This document shows positions 11,655-23,589 of a stretch of DNA of 64,000 nucleotides, one piece after another (the first letter of the stretch is position 1; each line of letters starts with the position of its first letter). Below the pieces are notes generated by a model, which made no database searches, had not been told where the DNA came from, and saw nothing but the letters and a program-made list of their open reading frames with translations. Origin of the DNA: Siphonodentalium dalli (lineage: Eukaryota; Mollusca; Scaphopoda; Gadilida; Siphonodentaliidae); NCBI GenBank assembly GCA_032622095.1, contig CP136062.1, positions 158,716,875 through 158,780,874 of the forward strand, written 5' to 3'. The translations under genes were made by a program, and so were the position numbers.

Positions 11655-14600
11655 CATAGCAAATTAGCAGGACCCACCAGCGTCATAGCAAAATGAGCAG
11701 GACCCACCGGCATCATAGCAAATTAGCAGGATCCACCGGCATCATACAAAATTAGCAGGATCCAACAGCATCATAGCAAATTAGCAGGATCCACCGGGAT
11801 CATAGCAAATTAGCAGGCCACACCAGCATCATAGGAAATTAGTAGGACCCACCAGCATCATAACAAATTAGTAGGACCCACCAGCATCATAACAATTTAG
11901 CAGGACCCACCAGCATCATAACAATTTATCAGGACCCACCAGCATCATAGCAATTTAGCAGGACCCACCAGCATCATAACAAATTAGTAGGACCCACCAG
12001 CATCATACCAATTTAGCAGGACCCACCAGCATCATAACAAATTAGTAGGACCCACCAGCATCATAACAATTTAGCAGGACCCACCAGCATCATAACAATT
12101 TAGCAGGACCCACCAGCATCATAGCAAATTAGCAGGACCCACCAGCATCATAACAAATTAGTAGGACCCACCAGCATCATGGCAAATTAGCAGGACCCAC
12201 CATCATCATAACAATTTAGCAGGACCCACCAGCATCATAACAAATTAGCAGGACACACCAGCATCATAACAATTTAGCAGGACCCACCAGCATCATAACA
12301 ACTTAGCAGGACCCACCAGCATCATAACAAATTAGCAGGACCCACCAGCATCATAACAATTTAGCAGGACACACCAGCATCATAACAACTTAGCAGGACC
12401 CACCAGCATCATAACAAATTAGCAGGACACACCAGCATCATAACAACTTAGCAGGACCCACCAGCATCATGGCATATTAGCAGGACCCACCAGCATCATA
12501 ACAATTTAGCAGGACCCACCAGCATCATAACAACTAATCAGGATCCACCAGCATCATAACAACTAATCAGGACCCACCAGCATCATAACAACTAATCAGG
12601 ACCCACCAGCATCATAACAATTTAGCAGGACCCACCAGCATCATGGCAAATTAGCAGGACCCACCAGCATCATGGCAAATTAGCAGGACCCACCAGCATC
12701 ATGGCAAATTAGCAGGACCCACCATCATCATAACAATTTAGCAGGACCCACCAGCATCATAACAAATTAGCAGGACACACCAGCATCATAACAATTTAGC
12801 AGGACCCACCAGCATCATAACAACTTAGCAGGACCCACCAGCATCATAACAAATTAGCAGGACCCACCAGCATCATAACAATTTAGCAGGACCCACCAGC
12901 ATCATAGCAATTTAGCAGGACCCACCAGCATCATAACAATTTAGCAGGACCCACCAGCATCATGGCAAATTAGCAGGACCCACCAGCATCATAACAACTA
13001 ATCAGGACCCAACAGCATCATGGCAAATTAGCAGGACCCACCAGCATCATAACAACTAATAAGGACCCACCAGCATCATGGCAAATTAGCAGGACCCACC
13101 AGCATCATAACAACTAATCAGGACCCACCAGCATCATAACAAATTAGCAGGACCCACCAGCATCATGACAATTAATCAGGACCCACCAGCATCATAACAA
13201 ATTAGCAGGACCCACCAGCATCATAACAAATTAGCAGGACCCACCAGCATCATAACAATTTAGCAGGACCCACCAGCATCATAGCAATTTAGCAGGACCC
13301 ACCAGCATCATAACAATTTAGCAGGACCCACCAGCATCATGGCAAATTAGCAGGACCCACCAGCATCATAGCAAATTAGCAGGACCCACCAGCATCATAA
13401 CAATTTAGCAGGACCCACCAGCATCATGGTAAATTAGCAGGACCCACCAGCATCATAACAACTAATCAGGACCCACCAGCATCATGGCAAATTAGCAGGA
13501 CCCACCAGCATCATAACAACTAATCAGGACCCACCAGCATCATGGCAAATTAGCAGGACCCACCAGCATCATAACAACTAATCAGGACCCACCAGCATCA
13601 TAACAAATTAGCAGGACCCACCAGCATCATGACAAATTAGCAGGAACAACAGCATCATAGCAAATTAGGAGGACCCACCAGCATCATGGCAAATTAGCAG
13701 GACCCACCAGCATCATGGCAAATTAGCAGGACCCACCAGCATCATGGCAAATTAGCAGGACCCACCAGCATCATAACAACTAATCAGGACCCACCAGCAT
13801 CATTACAAATTAGCAGGACCCACCAGCATCATGGCAAATTAGCAGGACCCACCAGCAAATTTAACTAATCAGGCCCCACCAGCATCATGGCAAATTAGCA
13901 GGACCCACCAGCATCATGGCAAATTAGCAGGACCCACCAGCATCATAACAACTAATCAGGACCCACCAGCATCATAACAACTAATCAGGACCCACCAGCA
14001 TCATAACAACTAATCAGGACCCACCAGCATCATAACAACTAATCAGGACCCACCAGCATCATAACAACTAATCAGGACCCACCAGCATCATAACAACTAA
14101 TCAGGACCCACCAGCATCATAACAACTAATCAGGACCCACCAGCATCATAACAACTAATCAGGACCCACCAGCATCATAATAACTTAGCAGGACCCACCA
14201 GCAAATAAAACTAATCAGGACACACCGGCATCATAACAAATTAGCAGGACCCACCAGCATCATGGCAAATTAGTAGGACCCACCAGCATCATGGCAAATT
14301 AGTAGGACCCACCAGCATCATAACAATTTAGCAGGACCCACCAGCATCATAACAACTTAGTAGGACCCACCAGCATCATGGCAAATTAGCAGGACCCACC
14401 AGCATCGTGGAAAATTAGTCGGACCCACCAGCATCATGGCAAATTAGCAGGACCCACCAGCAAATAAAACTAATCAGGACCCACCAGCATCATAACAAAT
14501 TAGCAGGACCCACCAGCATCGTGGCAAATTAGTAGGACCCACCAGCATCATGGCAAATTAGCAGGACCCACCAGCAAATAAAACTAATCAGGACCCACCA

Positions 14601-14822
14601 GCATCATAACAAATTAGCAGGACCCACCAGCATCATGGCAAATTAGTAGGACCCACCAGCATCATGGCAAATTAGCAGGACCCACCAGCATCATGGCAAA
14701 TTAGCAGGACCCACCAGCATCATGGCAAATTAGCAGGACCCACCAGCATCATGGCAAATTAGTAGGACCCACCAGCATCATAACAAATTAGCAGGACCCA
14801 CCAGCATCATGGCAAATTAGCT
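11655..14822. repeat. 29-bp satellite array
   Basis: About 109 direct copies of a 29-bp unit, CCACCAGCATCAT(AA/GG)CAA + (A/T/C)TTAGCAGGAC. Variants include AACTAATCAGG and a shortened AAATAAAACTAATCAGG. Blocks are shared at longer range: an 18-unit spacing (522 bp) separates two matching stretches at about 12199 and 12721. It is not CRISPR because there are no unique spacers. The right end joins a conserved element terminus at 14823-14842. Confidence 0.97.
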
Positions 14823-14842
14823 GGACCACTTATCCAGGGGTG
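14823..14842. repeat. Terminal inverted repeat at satellite end
   Basis: GGACCACTTATCCAGGGGTG matches the right terminus of the small element at 40290-40525 (GGACCACTTTACCAGGGGTG). This ties the large satellite to a mobile family. No matching left terminus is seen near 11655. The sequence from 14843 to 15080 holds nothing that I recognise. Confidence 0.75.
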
Positions 14843-15084
14843 TTTATATATGTAACAGACTAAAAGCTCCAAAAAAAAGAGGTTATTTTTGCAGCTATAT
14901 ACCGATGAACGATTAGCCCAAAGGGAGACGATCCAATTTTTTTTTTAAACGTCAGAGTCTTTGTCTGTGAAGTTTCCTCGGAGGCGGACAACTGTTTGCT
15001 GTTAAATATTGATTCCAGAAGAGTTTTCTCTAATTAATAAGTAATGTTTGTTTTAAGTTGAACTACAATGTAGTTCAAGGTCAC

Positions 15085-15150
15085 AGGCCTCAAAATATGG
15101 TGCCAGACATTTGCAGAATGAGGTCCCCAGAGGGTGAATAATCTATGAAT
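15085..15150. repeat. Family D fragment
   Basis: Contains CAGACATTTGCAGAATGAGG followed by TCCCCAGAGGGTGAAT, the left D module. The neighbouring copy at 15325 repeats it. 15151-15320 has nothing that I identify. Confidence 0.6.
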
Positions 15151-15324
15151 ATTCTAGAATAATTCCTGGTCTAATCCTGGTCAGGATAGCAGAGTTGCAT
15201 GTAAGATGAAGAAGTAAAAAGAAGAGTGAAGAAGAGAATAGGGTTGAATGTGGAGTCTTTCATCTCGGATACCAGTCAGCAGTACTTACCTGGTTACCAC
15301 ATGGTATGGGAACCAAGCCTGGAT

Positions 15325-15680
15325 ATAGTGTGCTGGACATTTGCAGAATGAGGTCCCCAGAGGGTGTATTTAGTGACGCTATCCCCCACAGCCAGCTAGA
15401 ATCTAAAAATTTACCCTCTGGGGACCTCATTCTGCTTAGGCCTCATCTACTATGGTGGACTTAGGATCAGATTGAAGCTCCCTCAGTTGAGTTGGTAATG
15501 TTCACCCATTATAATCACCTCAATTATGCAATTTATCGTCTGCAAATTAGGGGATGTAGAAACTGAACAGCAGAAGGGAAAAAGTAACTAAAAACAATTT
15601 CAATTTGAGACTATAGATACTTCCCAGATGAGGCCTAAGCAGAATGGGGTCCCAGAGGGTGAATTTTGTGATGCTAACCT
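15325..15680. mobile_element. Family D element
   Basis: Order of modules is GACATTTGCAGAATGAGG, a short palindrome about GCTATCC...GCTAG, TTACCCTCTGGGGACCTCAT, the AT-rich middle (GGGGATGTAGAAACTGAAC, AAAAAGTAACTAAAAACAA), GATGAGGCCTAAGCAG, and a broken right palindrome. The right terminus is missing. The open frame over it is a shadow. Confidence 0.7.
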
Positions 15681-15749
15681 GCTTTTTTTTTTCTGGAAAA
15701 AAAAAAAGACGTCCGCCGCCCCTTCTTTTTTCCTCTATGTTACTGGAAA

Positions 15750-16210
15750 CATAACTATTTATTTTAGGCCTTATGTCCTTAAACTGGATGACGACCATTT
15801 GGACTATATTGAAAGGAGTATAAAACATTAAATGCACAGATGGCCTTCGCCGTGGGTATATTGTTAAAATAGTCACAACTGTTAAAATTATATAGACATA
15901 TTTTGTTCTTAAACCAATCATAAATATTGCATAAATAGTATGTTATTGTCAAGTTCGTATGCTGTGTTATGTAAACAAAAGCCAGGTTCTGTGACATTTT
16001 TTTTTTTTTTTTTACATTAAACAGTGTACAAACTTGACAATAACATACTGTATATGCATTGTTTATGATTGGTATAAGAACAAAATATGTCCATATTTTA
16101 ATATTCTTTCTTTTAATGGCAGTTTTAACAGATATGACTATTTTAACAGCAATATACCCACCGTGAAGGCAATCTGCGCTTTTAAGTCTTTAACCTAGAT
16201 GACGACCATA
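15750..16210. repeat. Long palindromic repeat
   Basis: Two arms of about 190 bp face each other around a T-tract at about 15999-16014. The left arm has GGTATATTGTTAAAATAGTC and TTGTTCTTAAACCAATCATA; the right arm has the complement (TATGATTGGTATAAGAACAA, GACTATTTTAACAGCAATAT). Outside the arms a direct phrase, CTTTAACCTAGATGA(C/T)GACCAT, recurs at about 16196 and 16836. A one-arm copy is at 5890. Confidence 0.75.
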
Positions 16211-16379
16211 TGGGTCAACTGTTGACAGAGGATTAATTTAACTCTGATAATTATTAATTTTATTTATCAGGATTCTGGCGGAATATATATATTTTTTGTT
16301 CCTCTTCCAAATGGTATATACTATGAAATAATTTGTGTATAATCTGATCTGGGCATTCGAAAATGAAGTGGGCCTTTAA

Positions 16380-16825
16380 GTCTTTACTCAACAAAACGGC
16401 CAAAAACGCCCAAATAAAGCTTCAACAGCCTAAAATATCTTCGGTCTGTCTCAATAACACCATACAAATATGGATATCATTGGAACCGGTTCATTGACCA
16501 CATTGTGATGGTTACAGTTATGCCCTGTGCCAATGCATTCTCTTATATATGCTAGTTGACCATAGGTCGCCTCGCATATATAAGAGAATGCATTGGCCTA
16601 AAAAAAAAAACTTTTTACCATTTTTTCTTACATTCTTTAACAATTTTATAATTTTTTCTTACATTTTTTAACAATTTTTATAATTTTTTCTACATTCTTT
16701 GACAATTTTATCATTTTTAATATGTGTTAAGCCAATGCATTCTCTTATATATGCGAGGCGACCTATGGTCGACTCGCATATATAAGAGAATGCATTGGCA
16801 CAGGGCCGTTCTGTTGGGTAAAGGG
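16380..16825. mobile_element. piggyBac-like MITE M, copy 3
   Basis: Inverted orientation relative to copy 1. Right end TGTTGGGTAAAGGG plus TTAA is intact; the left end has decayed to GTCTTTACTCAACA after TTAA (16376-16379). Contains both palindromes (about 16527-16598, 16732-16800), separated by an enlarged spacer with three copies of a TTTTTCTTACATTCTTTAAC-like phrase. Confidence 0.8.
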
Positions 16826-17059
16826 TTAAGTCTTTAACCTAGATGATGACCATTCAGGTCAGCAGGGTGATAGAGGATTAATATAACTCGGATAATTATT
16901 ACTGTTATTTATCGGGATTTGATCCACAGAGTAACATTAGAGCACATCAGATTGTGACAGTGTGGTTGATGAGATGATATCGATGAGTGTATGATAGGGT
17001 CATTATCTCCGCTCTGGGTGACAGCTGATATGGTCCCGAGTGACGATGAGGTTATAGCC

Positions 17060-17540
17060 TGATGGCGGAGCTCATGGTGTTTAGTGGGAGTGGGACACTC
17101 TATTAGGAAACGCTCGCGGAAGTCCGCAGTTCATCCCTAGAGAAAATAGGAAGTGAAATTTTTGACAAATGTAGGAAAAAAAGTTTGTCTAAAAACAACA
17201 AATTCCCCACAAATAAATTGTTGGAAAATCAAACTACCAGAAAAATTACAATCTATTGTTGGTGTGAAATTTCCAAATAATGTTGTGTCAGGTAGGAAAT
17301 TTCAACAAATATTTTAGTAAAAATATTTTCAAAATATCATAGAAATTTAGACTATATATTCACTGCTAATTCATTGATATTTTAATTACATGTAGCTCAT
17401 GATCTTTTCTTGTGATGATGTGGTATTAATTAGTCTGATGGCAGAGCTTGTCGTGTTTAGCGGGAGTTGGATATTCTATTAAAAAACACTCGCGGAATTC
17501 CATAGTTCATTCCCAGAGAAAATAGACAGTGAAATTTCAC
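17060..17540. repeat. Diverged direct repeat, two copies
   Basis: A phrase of about 110 bp at 17062-17170 (TGATGGCGGAGCTCATGGTG ... CCTAGAGAAAATAGGAAGTG) recurs at about 17438-17540 (TGATGGCAGAGCTTGTCGTG ... CCCAGAGAAAATAGACAGTG), about 375 bp apart. The AT-rich sequence after each copy is also similar (AAAATATTTTCAAAATATCAT). No coding sequence. Confidence 0.7.
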
Positions 17541-17670
17541 AAAAAATTCAGCAAACATTTTAGTCAAAATATTTTCAAAATATCATTAATTTTAGACTAT
17601 TTTCACTGAAATTTCACTGATATTTTAATAAACTCATGAATTTTCCTAAATTATAAATATGTGTTTACAT

Positions 17671-18029
17671 TAAAGGGGCAGTGTACACTAAATTCAGCCA
17701 TTTTTGGGACCATCTCCTTTTATGCTCAACAGAATATATGCAACAAATGAATGAATTTGAGCCACTGATGAGTGCAAAATACACTCATTTACCATATGAA
17801 CGATACAAACAACATGGTAATTATAACGAAAATGAATTTATGACTCCAGCCATAAATTCATTTTCATTATAATTATTACCATGTTGTTTGCATCATTCAT
17901 GGATGGAGCACATGAGTGTATTTTGCACTAATCTATGGCTCAAATTCATTCATTTGTTGCATATATTCTGTTGAGTATAAAACGAGATGGTCTCATAAAT
18001 GGCCTGATTTAGTGTACAGTACCCCTTTA
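17671..18029. mobile_element. Foldback MITE, AGGGG ends
   Basis: A palindrome of about 355 bp. The left arm begins TAAAGGGGCAGTGTACACTAA and the right arm ends TTAGTGTACAGTACCCCTTTA; both arms hold GAATATATGCAACAAATGAA or its complement. TTAA overlaps both ends. The open frame 17681-17872 simply reads the left arm. Confidence 0.8.
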
Positions 18030-18059
18030 AGTTCTATTATATTATATAACATATTATGT

Positions 18060-18440
18060 TATTGGTCTGTTCGTCCATCCATCTGTCAGTCCGTCCGTTC
18101 ACTTTTGGTTTTCGTATGATAACTTTAGATCGTCTCATCTGAATGGAATGATATTTGGTATGTGGGTTTATTAGCCAAAAATACAGGTTACTGGCAAGTT
18201 CGAATTTTCGTGTCACCTGCCAATTTTCACCAGATTTATGGACTTTTTTGTAGGAATTTGCACTCAATTTTCGTTTCAGATGATATAACATTACTAAATC
18301 TGAACTGTATGGAATGTAATTTGCAGACATGTTCACTCTCACAATTTTGGCGTGAGACTCACAATTTCAGACCCCATCTCCTGCCCTCACGATCGTGGGC
18401 GCAAATCTTATGGTTTGAGCTACCACGTGGGTGAATACTT
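18060..18440. repeat. Dispersed repeat with GTCCGTCCGTTC motif
   Basis: Contains the simple-sequence phrase GTCAGTCCGTCCGTTCAC followed by GATCGTCTCATCTGAATGGA and ATGATATTTGGTATGTGGG. Similar openings occur at 42220 and 49590. Such sequences are commonly repeat tails in molluscan genomes (general knowledge), but I cannot assign a class. Confidence 0.4.
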
Positions 18441-18449
18441 GCTGACTCG

Positions 18450-18995
18450 TGTCAATGCACCCATACAGTAGGTGATGAAACCCAATCCCAGACAAAGACA
18501 AAGTTGTTACAAGCTGTAACTGGTGTTAATTAGTCCAAAGCAGCCTGGCTGTAAGAGCACTTGGGCAGCCAGTAGACATCAACTATGCAGCGAGCGTAAT
18601 AGCAAATGCACACATTTGACACAAATTAATCCTTTTTTTTTTCATATGGAAAATATTAGTTTCTTATGAATATCTTTGTTTTAATTAAGGACATCAAATG
18701 AACTATTTTCAGTGCACATTCAAAGCTCTATGTGCTATTGTTTACAAAATATATGTGCCAATGCACCCATACCATGGGTGATGAAACCCAATCCCAGACA
18801 AAGACAATGTTATTACTAGCTGTAACTGGTGTTAATTAGTGCAAAGCAAAAAGCAACCTGGTCCTAAGATCAGGAGGGCAGTCAGTAGTGTCAACAGAGC
18901 ATCGAGTGTAAATTGCAAACGCACACTTTTGACACAATTTAATCCTTTTTAAATGAATATTAGTTTCTTATGAAGATATTTGTTTTAAACAATTA
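18450..18995. repeat. Direct repeat, about 306-bp spacing
   Basis: Two copies, at 18450-18700 and 18755-18995. Both run GTG(T/C)CAATGCACCCATAC ... GATGAAACCCAATCCCAGAC ... GCTGTAACTGGTGTTAATTA ... ATTAGTTTCTTATGAA. Divergence is moderate with small indels. No open frame. 18996-20090 shows nothing else recognisable; a CRE-like TGACGTCA near 19995 is unremarkable alone. Confidence 0.8.
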
Positions 18996-20098
18996 TGCAA
19001 TACAAGAGCCCATTTAAATTAATATGACCATGCACTAGCGTAATTAACAAACCACAGCTAAACCACTCCCATAGGCTAGGATATATATGTGCCAAGGTTC
19101 ACGGAAAGAGTGGGTCCTTTTGCTAGCAATTCAAATAGCTGCCAAGGGAAAGCTCAATTAAATTAGGTCAATCATACATCAGGGCATGTGAGAAATCAGA
19201 GATTCACAATGCAAACAGATTTAAAACCTAAAAAAAAGAACGTTTAAAAGCCATTCCTTTTGTACAAATTATTATAGAATATAAACTCCCAACATCAAAC
19301 TGAAAGTATTCAATTGTCAAGACTGTTAGTTGTTGTTGAGAGGGGAGTATTTTACTGAACTCAACCATTATATTATTGACGCTGTGTGCGCAATCCGATT
19401 GAAATGTGTACTATACGAAGTTTCATCATGTTCATTTCATTCATAAAATGTTATGTCGATTTCAACGAAACTCGACGAACAACTTCATCATGTAGCTTTC
19501 ACCACCACCTGAATGTATCTTCTGCTTTGTTCATATAAAGTATGTGTTCCTTGTCGATTTATGAAAATAGAAGGATATCTAATGATTATCAGATTCACGT
19601 ATGTACCAGCTATATGTACAGTAATATTAGGATAATTTAAACGCGATATAATAACGTTTGCATGCATCACAAATTTCGATTTCGACTCCAGTATTTTCTC
19701 CCGCCCTGCCAGAGTGATTGAGATTGTCCCATTACACACGCGATTTATATTTTAGGCCTCCATTGCAAATATTTGACAGTCCTTAATATGTAATAATTAT
19801 GTTCTCAATAAAATGAATGAACTTCACTGTGCATAATTCCGATAGTAACTCCCCTCATTTTGGAACGCCGGCAATTGAAAGACACACACGTTGATTTCCG
19901 ATTACGACGTTAATGGTTTAAGCCCACCGATATACTGTGCGACAAAAGTGCTCGCAAAAATTCAAAACACCAGTGTCGTATTAGATAATAATTGGTGACG
20001 TCACAAAATCATATATAGTCTATATACGACCCAAAGCGTCCGGCTTTGGTTCGGTATAAAACCATTATAATGAGTAAAAACACCATTAAATCAGTTAA

Positions 20099-20488
20099 CC
20101 CTTTACCCAACAGAAGGGCCCTGTGCCAATGCATTCTCTTATATATGCGAGTCGACCATAGGTCGCCTCGCATATATAAGAGAATGCATTGGCTTAACAC
20201 ATTAAAAATTATAAAATTGTTAAAGAATGTAAGAAAAGATGGTAAAAAGTGTTAAAAAAAGATTTTTTTTAGGCCAATGCATTCTCTTATATATGCGAGG
20301 CGACCTATGGTCGACTCGCATATATAAGAGAAGCATTGGCACAGGGCATAACTGTAACCATCACAATGTGGTCAATGAGCCGGTTCCAATGATATCCATA
20401 TTTGTATGGTTTTATTGAGACAGACCCAAGATAATTTAGGCTGTTGCAGCTTTATTTGGCCGTTTTTGGCCGGTTTGTTATTAAAGGG
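20099..20488. mobile_element. piggyBac-like MITE M, copy 4
   Basis: TTAA at 20095-20098 and 20489-20492. Left end CCCTTTACCCAACAG intact; right end decayed to TTTGTTATTAAAGGG. Same orientation as copy 1, with palindromes at about 20123-20195 and 20274-20342, the second lacking one base. Confidence 0.85.
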
Positions 20489-20519
20489 TTAATACATTTA
20501 AAATATGCTGCTGGGACAT

Positions 20520-20655
20520 ATACATACTGGTACATGAGAGAGATGTCACTTCTCTCTAGGACAAAAATAGGGAGAAGTGGCACATTTTAGGGAGATCATA
20601 TATCCCAAGGGAGATAATATCTGCTAAGTCACCTTCTAGGTTGGTCCCTACATGT
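20520..20655. repeat. Inverted relative of 11527-11650
   Basis: GAGAGAGATGTCACTTCTCT, ATAGGGAGAAGTGGCACAT and GTCACCTTCTAGGTTGGTCC are complementary in order to the repeat at 11527. It ends in GGTCCCT, the complement of the AGGGACC end of that family. Confidence 0.6.
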
Positions 20656-20771
20656 GTCAACATTAGGTTTGATGATGATGTCAAGGTCGCTTTCATTTCA
20701 CAATTCGTAGTAAACAAGCCCTCTTATTGACATATTAATCTGTGTATTTGCCGAAAATGATCGCTCTCTTA

Positions 20772-21223
20772 CAAGCCTGAATTTAATGTGTCTGTCATTT
20801 GCAGAATGAGGTCCCCACAGGGTGAATTTAGTGACACTATCCTGCACGTCATGCTAGCATCACCTAAATTCACCCTCTCGGGACCTCATTCTGCTAAGGT
20901 CTCATCTTCTGGAAAATATCTATAGTCTCATATAACATTGTTTTTAGTTACCTTTTCCCTTCTATTGTGTTTATATACCCCCTAATTGGCAGAAGATAAA
21001 ATGCATAATCAAGGAGATTATGGATGAACATCACCATCTTCATCTGAGGAACTTCAATCTGCATGATCCTAGGTCTCCCATAGCAACTAGTTGAGGCCTA
21101 AGCAGAATGAGGTCCCCCGAGTGTGAATTTGGTGATGCTAGCCCACTGTGCGGGGTAGCGTCAGTAAATTCACTCTCTGTTGACCTCATTCTTCAAATGA
21201 CAGACACACTAAATTCAGGCTTG
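20772..21223. mobile_element. Family D element, full length
   Basis: Ends CAAGCCTGAATTTAATGTG and (reverse) ACACTAAATTCAGGCTTG. Both ends carry a palindromic module built on AATGAGGTCCCC...GGTGAATTTAGTGA, joined by an AT-rich middle. A 31-bp sequence containing GTATTTGCCGAA and GATCGCTCTCTT lies immediately outside each end in direct orientation (20741-20771 and 21224-21254), with about four differences. No coding capacity. Confidence 0.8.
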
Positions 21224-21582
21224 TGAGTATTTGCCGAACTGATCGCTCTCTTTACATCAAACGTCTCCGCGCGTCTTTGAAGTTTCTTGTCGTCTGCTAC
21301 TTGATTGGCTTGTCAGACTCTCTCAATTGATTGTTTGCGTTTCCCGTGAACTTCGACAGCTTCGTCAATATTTGCAAGTAATATTGCTTGTCATGTTGCA
21401 TTAGTCGTCACTGATTGGTCAATGAATATTGGGGGATTAGTGGGTAATTCGCTACTTGTGTTCATTATCGGTCAGAAAATTAGCAAAATGATACGGATCG
21501 AATGGGTCGTAATTATCTGAGATGGCGCTCTAATGATAGAGATCTCACGGGCTTAATAACATTGAATTTTACTCTCTAACTA

Positions 21583-21795
21583 CAGTAATGTCCTAAATAA
21601 TTGACTCCTTAACCACAGCAGAATTATGGGTAACTTTTCAGGATTTAGTGGGAAATATGGCTTGTTGACATTCATCAAAAAGCTCTCAGTGAGAGCTTTC
21701 CGATGAATGGCAACAAGCCATATTTCCGACTAAATTCAGAAAAGTTACCCATAATTCTGCTGTGGTTAAGGAGTCGATTATTTAGGGCATTACTA
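21583..21795. mobile_element. Palindromic TA MITE (family T)
   Basis: Complete palindrome, TA flanks. Left end CAGTAATGTCCTAAATAA; right end has one change (ATTACTA). The centre is CTCTCAGTGAGAGC. Confidence 0.9.
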
Positions 21796-21804
21796 TACAT
21801 TACT

Positions 21805-22362
21805 CAAGCCTGCAAATAGTGTGTCTGTCATTTGCAGAATGAGATCCCAAGAGGGTGAATTTAGTTATGCTATCCCGCACAGGCTAGCATTACCAAATTT
21901 ACCTTCTTGGTACCTCATTCAGTTGAGGCCTCATCTTCTGGGAAATATCTATAGTCTCAAATTAACATTGTTTTTATTAACTTTTTCCCTTCTCTTCTGC
22001 TTCTTACAGTAATGCCCTAATTAATCGACTCCTTAACCAGAGCAGAATTATGGGTAACTTTTCAGGATTTAGTTGGAAAGGAGTCGATTATTTAGAGCAT
22101 TACTGTAGTAAGGAGTCGATTATTTAGAGCATTACTGTATCTCTAATTTGCAGATGATAAAATGCATAATCGGGGTGATTTTGGCTAACTCCAACTGGGG
22201 AACTTCAATCTGATCCTTGGTCTCCCATAGCATTTGAGGCTTCCCAGAGGGTGAAATTGAGGTTCCCAGAGGGTGAAATTGGTGATGCTAGGAGGGCATT
22301 AATAAGTTCACCCTCTGGGAACCTCATTCTTCAAATTACAGACACACTATTTGCAAGGCTTG
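21805..22362. mobile_element. Family D element carrying a nested T MITE
   Basis: Ends CAAGCCTGCAAATAGTGTG and its complement ...TTTGCAAGGCTTG. Flanks ACATTACT and ACAATACT match at seven of eight bases, flush with the ends. The middle is interrupted by a T-family MITE (22007-22137), so D is older than that insertion. Confidence 0.8.
22007..22137. mobile_element. Deleted T-family MITE nested in D
   Basis: Retains the left arm to GGATTTAGTTGGA, then jumps to the right terminus. The right terminal 32 bp (AAGGAGTCGATTATTTAGAG + CATTACTG) is present twice in tandem. TA lies on both sides. Confidence 0.8.
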
Positions 22363-22679
22363 ACAATACTAGTCATAGCACTCAATGTCTCTTGGTGCAC
22401 AATTTGGTGAGGATAATGCGCTCAGCAATTTATTGGGTGTATAATCAACTTCTCCGTTAGTTAGAAAACGGAGAGTTCTAAAATTGTTATACTTGTTACT
22501 GACAAATCTAAGATTGATCTTGTAGGACAGTATATGACTCTGCAGTATGAAAAATGTTTTTATTAATTGAAAAATTTGGTCACAGGTATTCATGAGATGA
22601 TATATAGGTTACGAGCCTAACATTTAACTTTATGTCTCTACAGAATTAGCACAAAATTTGGAGACACAACTCCACACTC

Positions 22680-23160
22680 TATTTTGTGTAATCAACTGAT
22701 ATATTTGGATTTAACATTTTAATCCATCGGCAGACCATATGCAGCCGACTTTTATTGGAGAAATATTGGAGCTATCAAATTTGAACGATATTCAATCAAA
22801 AACATGTCCACTGGCAACCACCATATTGGATTTTACTCTTTGCATCATTAAATACTTAAGCCTGTGCGCCCTACAGCTAACATTTATTATCCAATTGATC
22901 CTAAACTTCATATGTCGCTTCTGGTTGACCTCTGGTGTTACTTAATCATTTAAACTTTCCGTATTACTTATCGCTCCATTGACTGTAATGTTGGACATTA
23001 TATATCCCTTCTCCAAGTTGAGCTACAGTGTCACTGACACTTTCATGTTATATAGAATGTGATAACAAACTTCAGGTCTGAACATTATGATTTGCTTTAA
23101 ATAACCATTGCTACGGAATATCCACATTTTTAATTCATAAAAATTTAATCGTTCATAGTT
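22680..23160. repeat. Diverged relative of the 42.2-kb repeat
   Basis: AACATGTCCACTGGCA, CCACCATATTGGATTTTACT and CTTTGCATCATTAAATAC match the repeated phrase at 42690-42735. No retained open frame. Confidence 0.5.
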
Positions 23161-23261
23161 CGTTCATTATTTCTTTTTCAGGTAAGTTTGATGTAGAAAT
23201 TAAGACGTATGTTTCCTTCACCTTTCTCAACGTTGGTAAGTTTACAGTACCTCAAGGACTT

Positions 23262-23515
23262 ATGTTCAACTGACTGGAGCTTCCTGGTATTATGCAAAAA
23301 TGTGCCAACGCATTCTCTTATATATGTGAGTCTCCCATAGAGAGCCTCGCATATATAAGAGAATACATTGGCTAACAATATATTACCTTGACCTTGTAAG
23401 CCAGTGCATTCTCTTTTATATGGGAGGCTCCCTATGGGAGAATCTCATATATAAGAGAATGTACTGGCACAGGATCTTTAATGATGCAATAGCGCAGTAC
23501 CCATCATGAAATGTT
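23262..23515. mobile_element. Hairpin MITE with two palindromes
   Basis: CTGGAGCTTCCTGG...ATGCAAAAATGTGCCAACG starts the element; palindromes lie at about 23302-23366 and 23398-23473, and the right part contains GGATCTTTAATGATGCAATA and CCCATCATGAAA. Same family as 4.5 and 48.3 kb. Confidence 0.65.
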
Positions 23516-23589
23516 ATTTAAGAGATTTCATTGGTTTATTAATCAAAATATGAAGCCCTAAAAGCTGCATACCAGCATTTAACATGGGG

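Noticed and set aside
1-14822. Long arrays of short repeats resembling CRISPR
   Set aside because: Both arrays are head-to-tail monomers without unique spacers, and the context is eukaryotic.
19990-20060. Promoter with CRE (TGACGTCA) and TATAAAA
   Set aside because: Motifs this short occur by chance in AT-rich DNA, and no gene starts downstream; a MITE follows at 20099.
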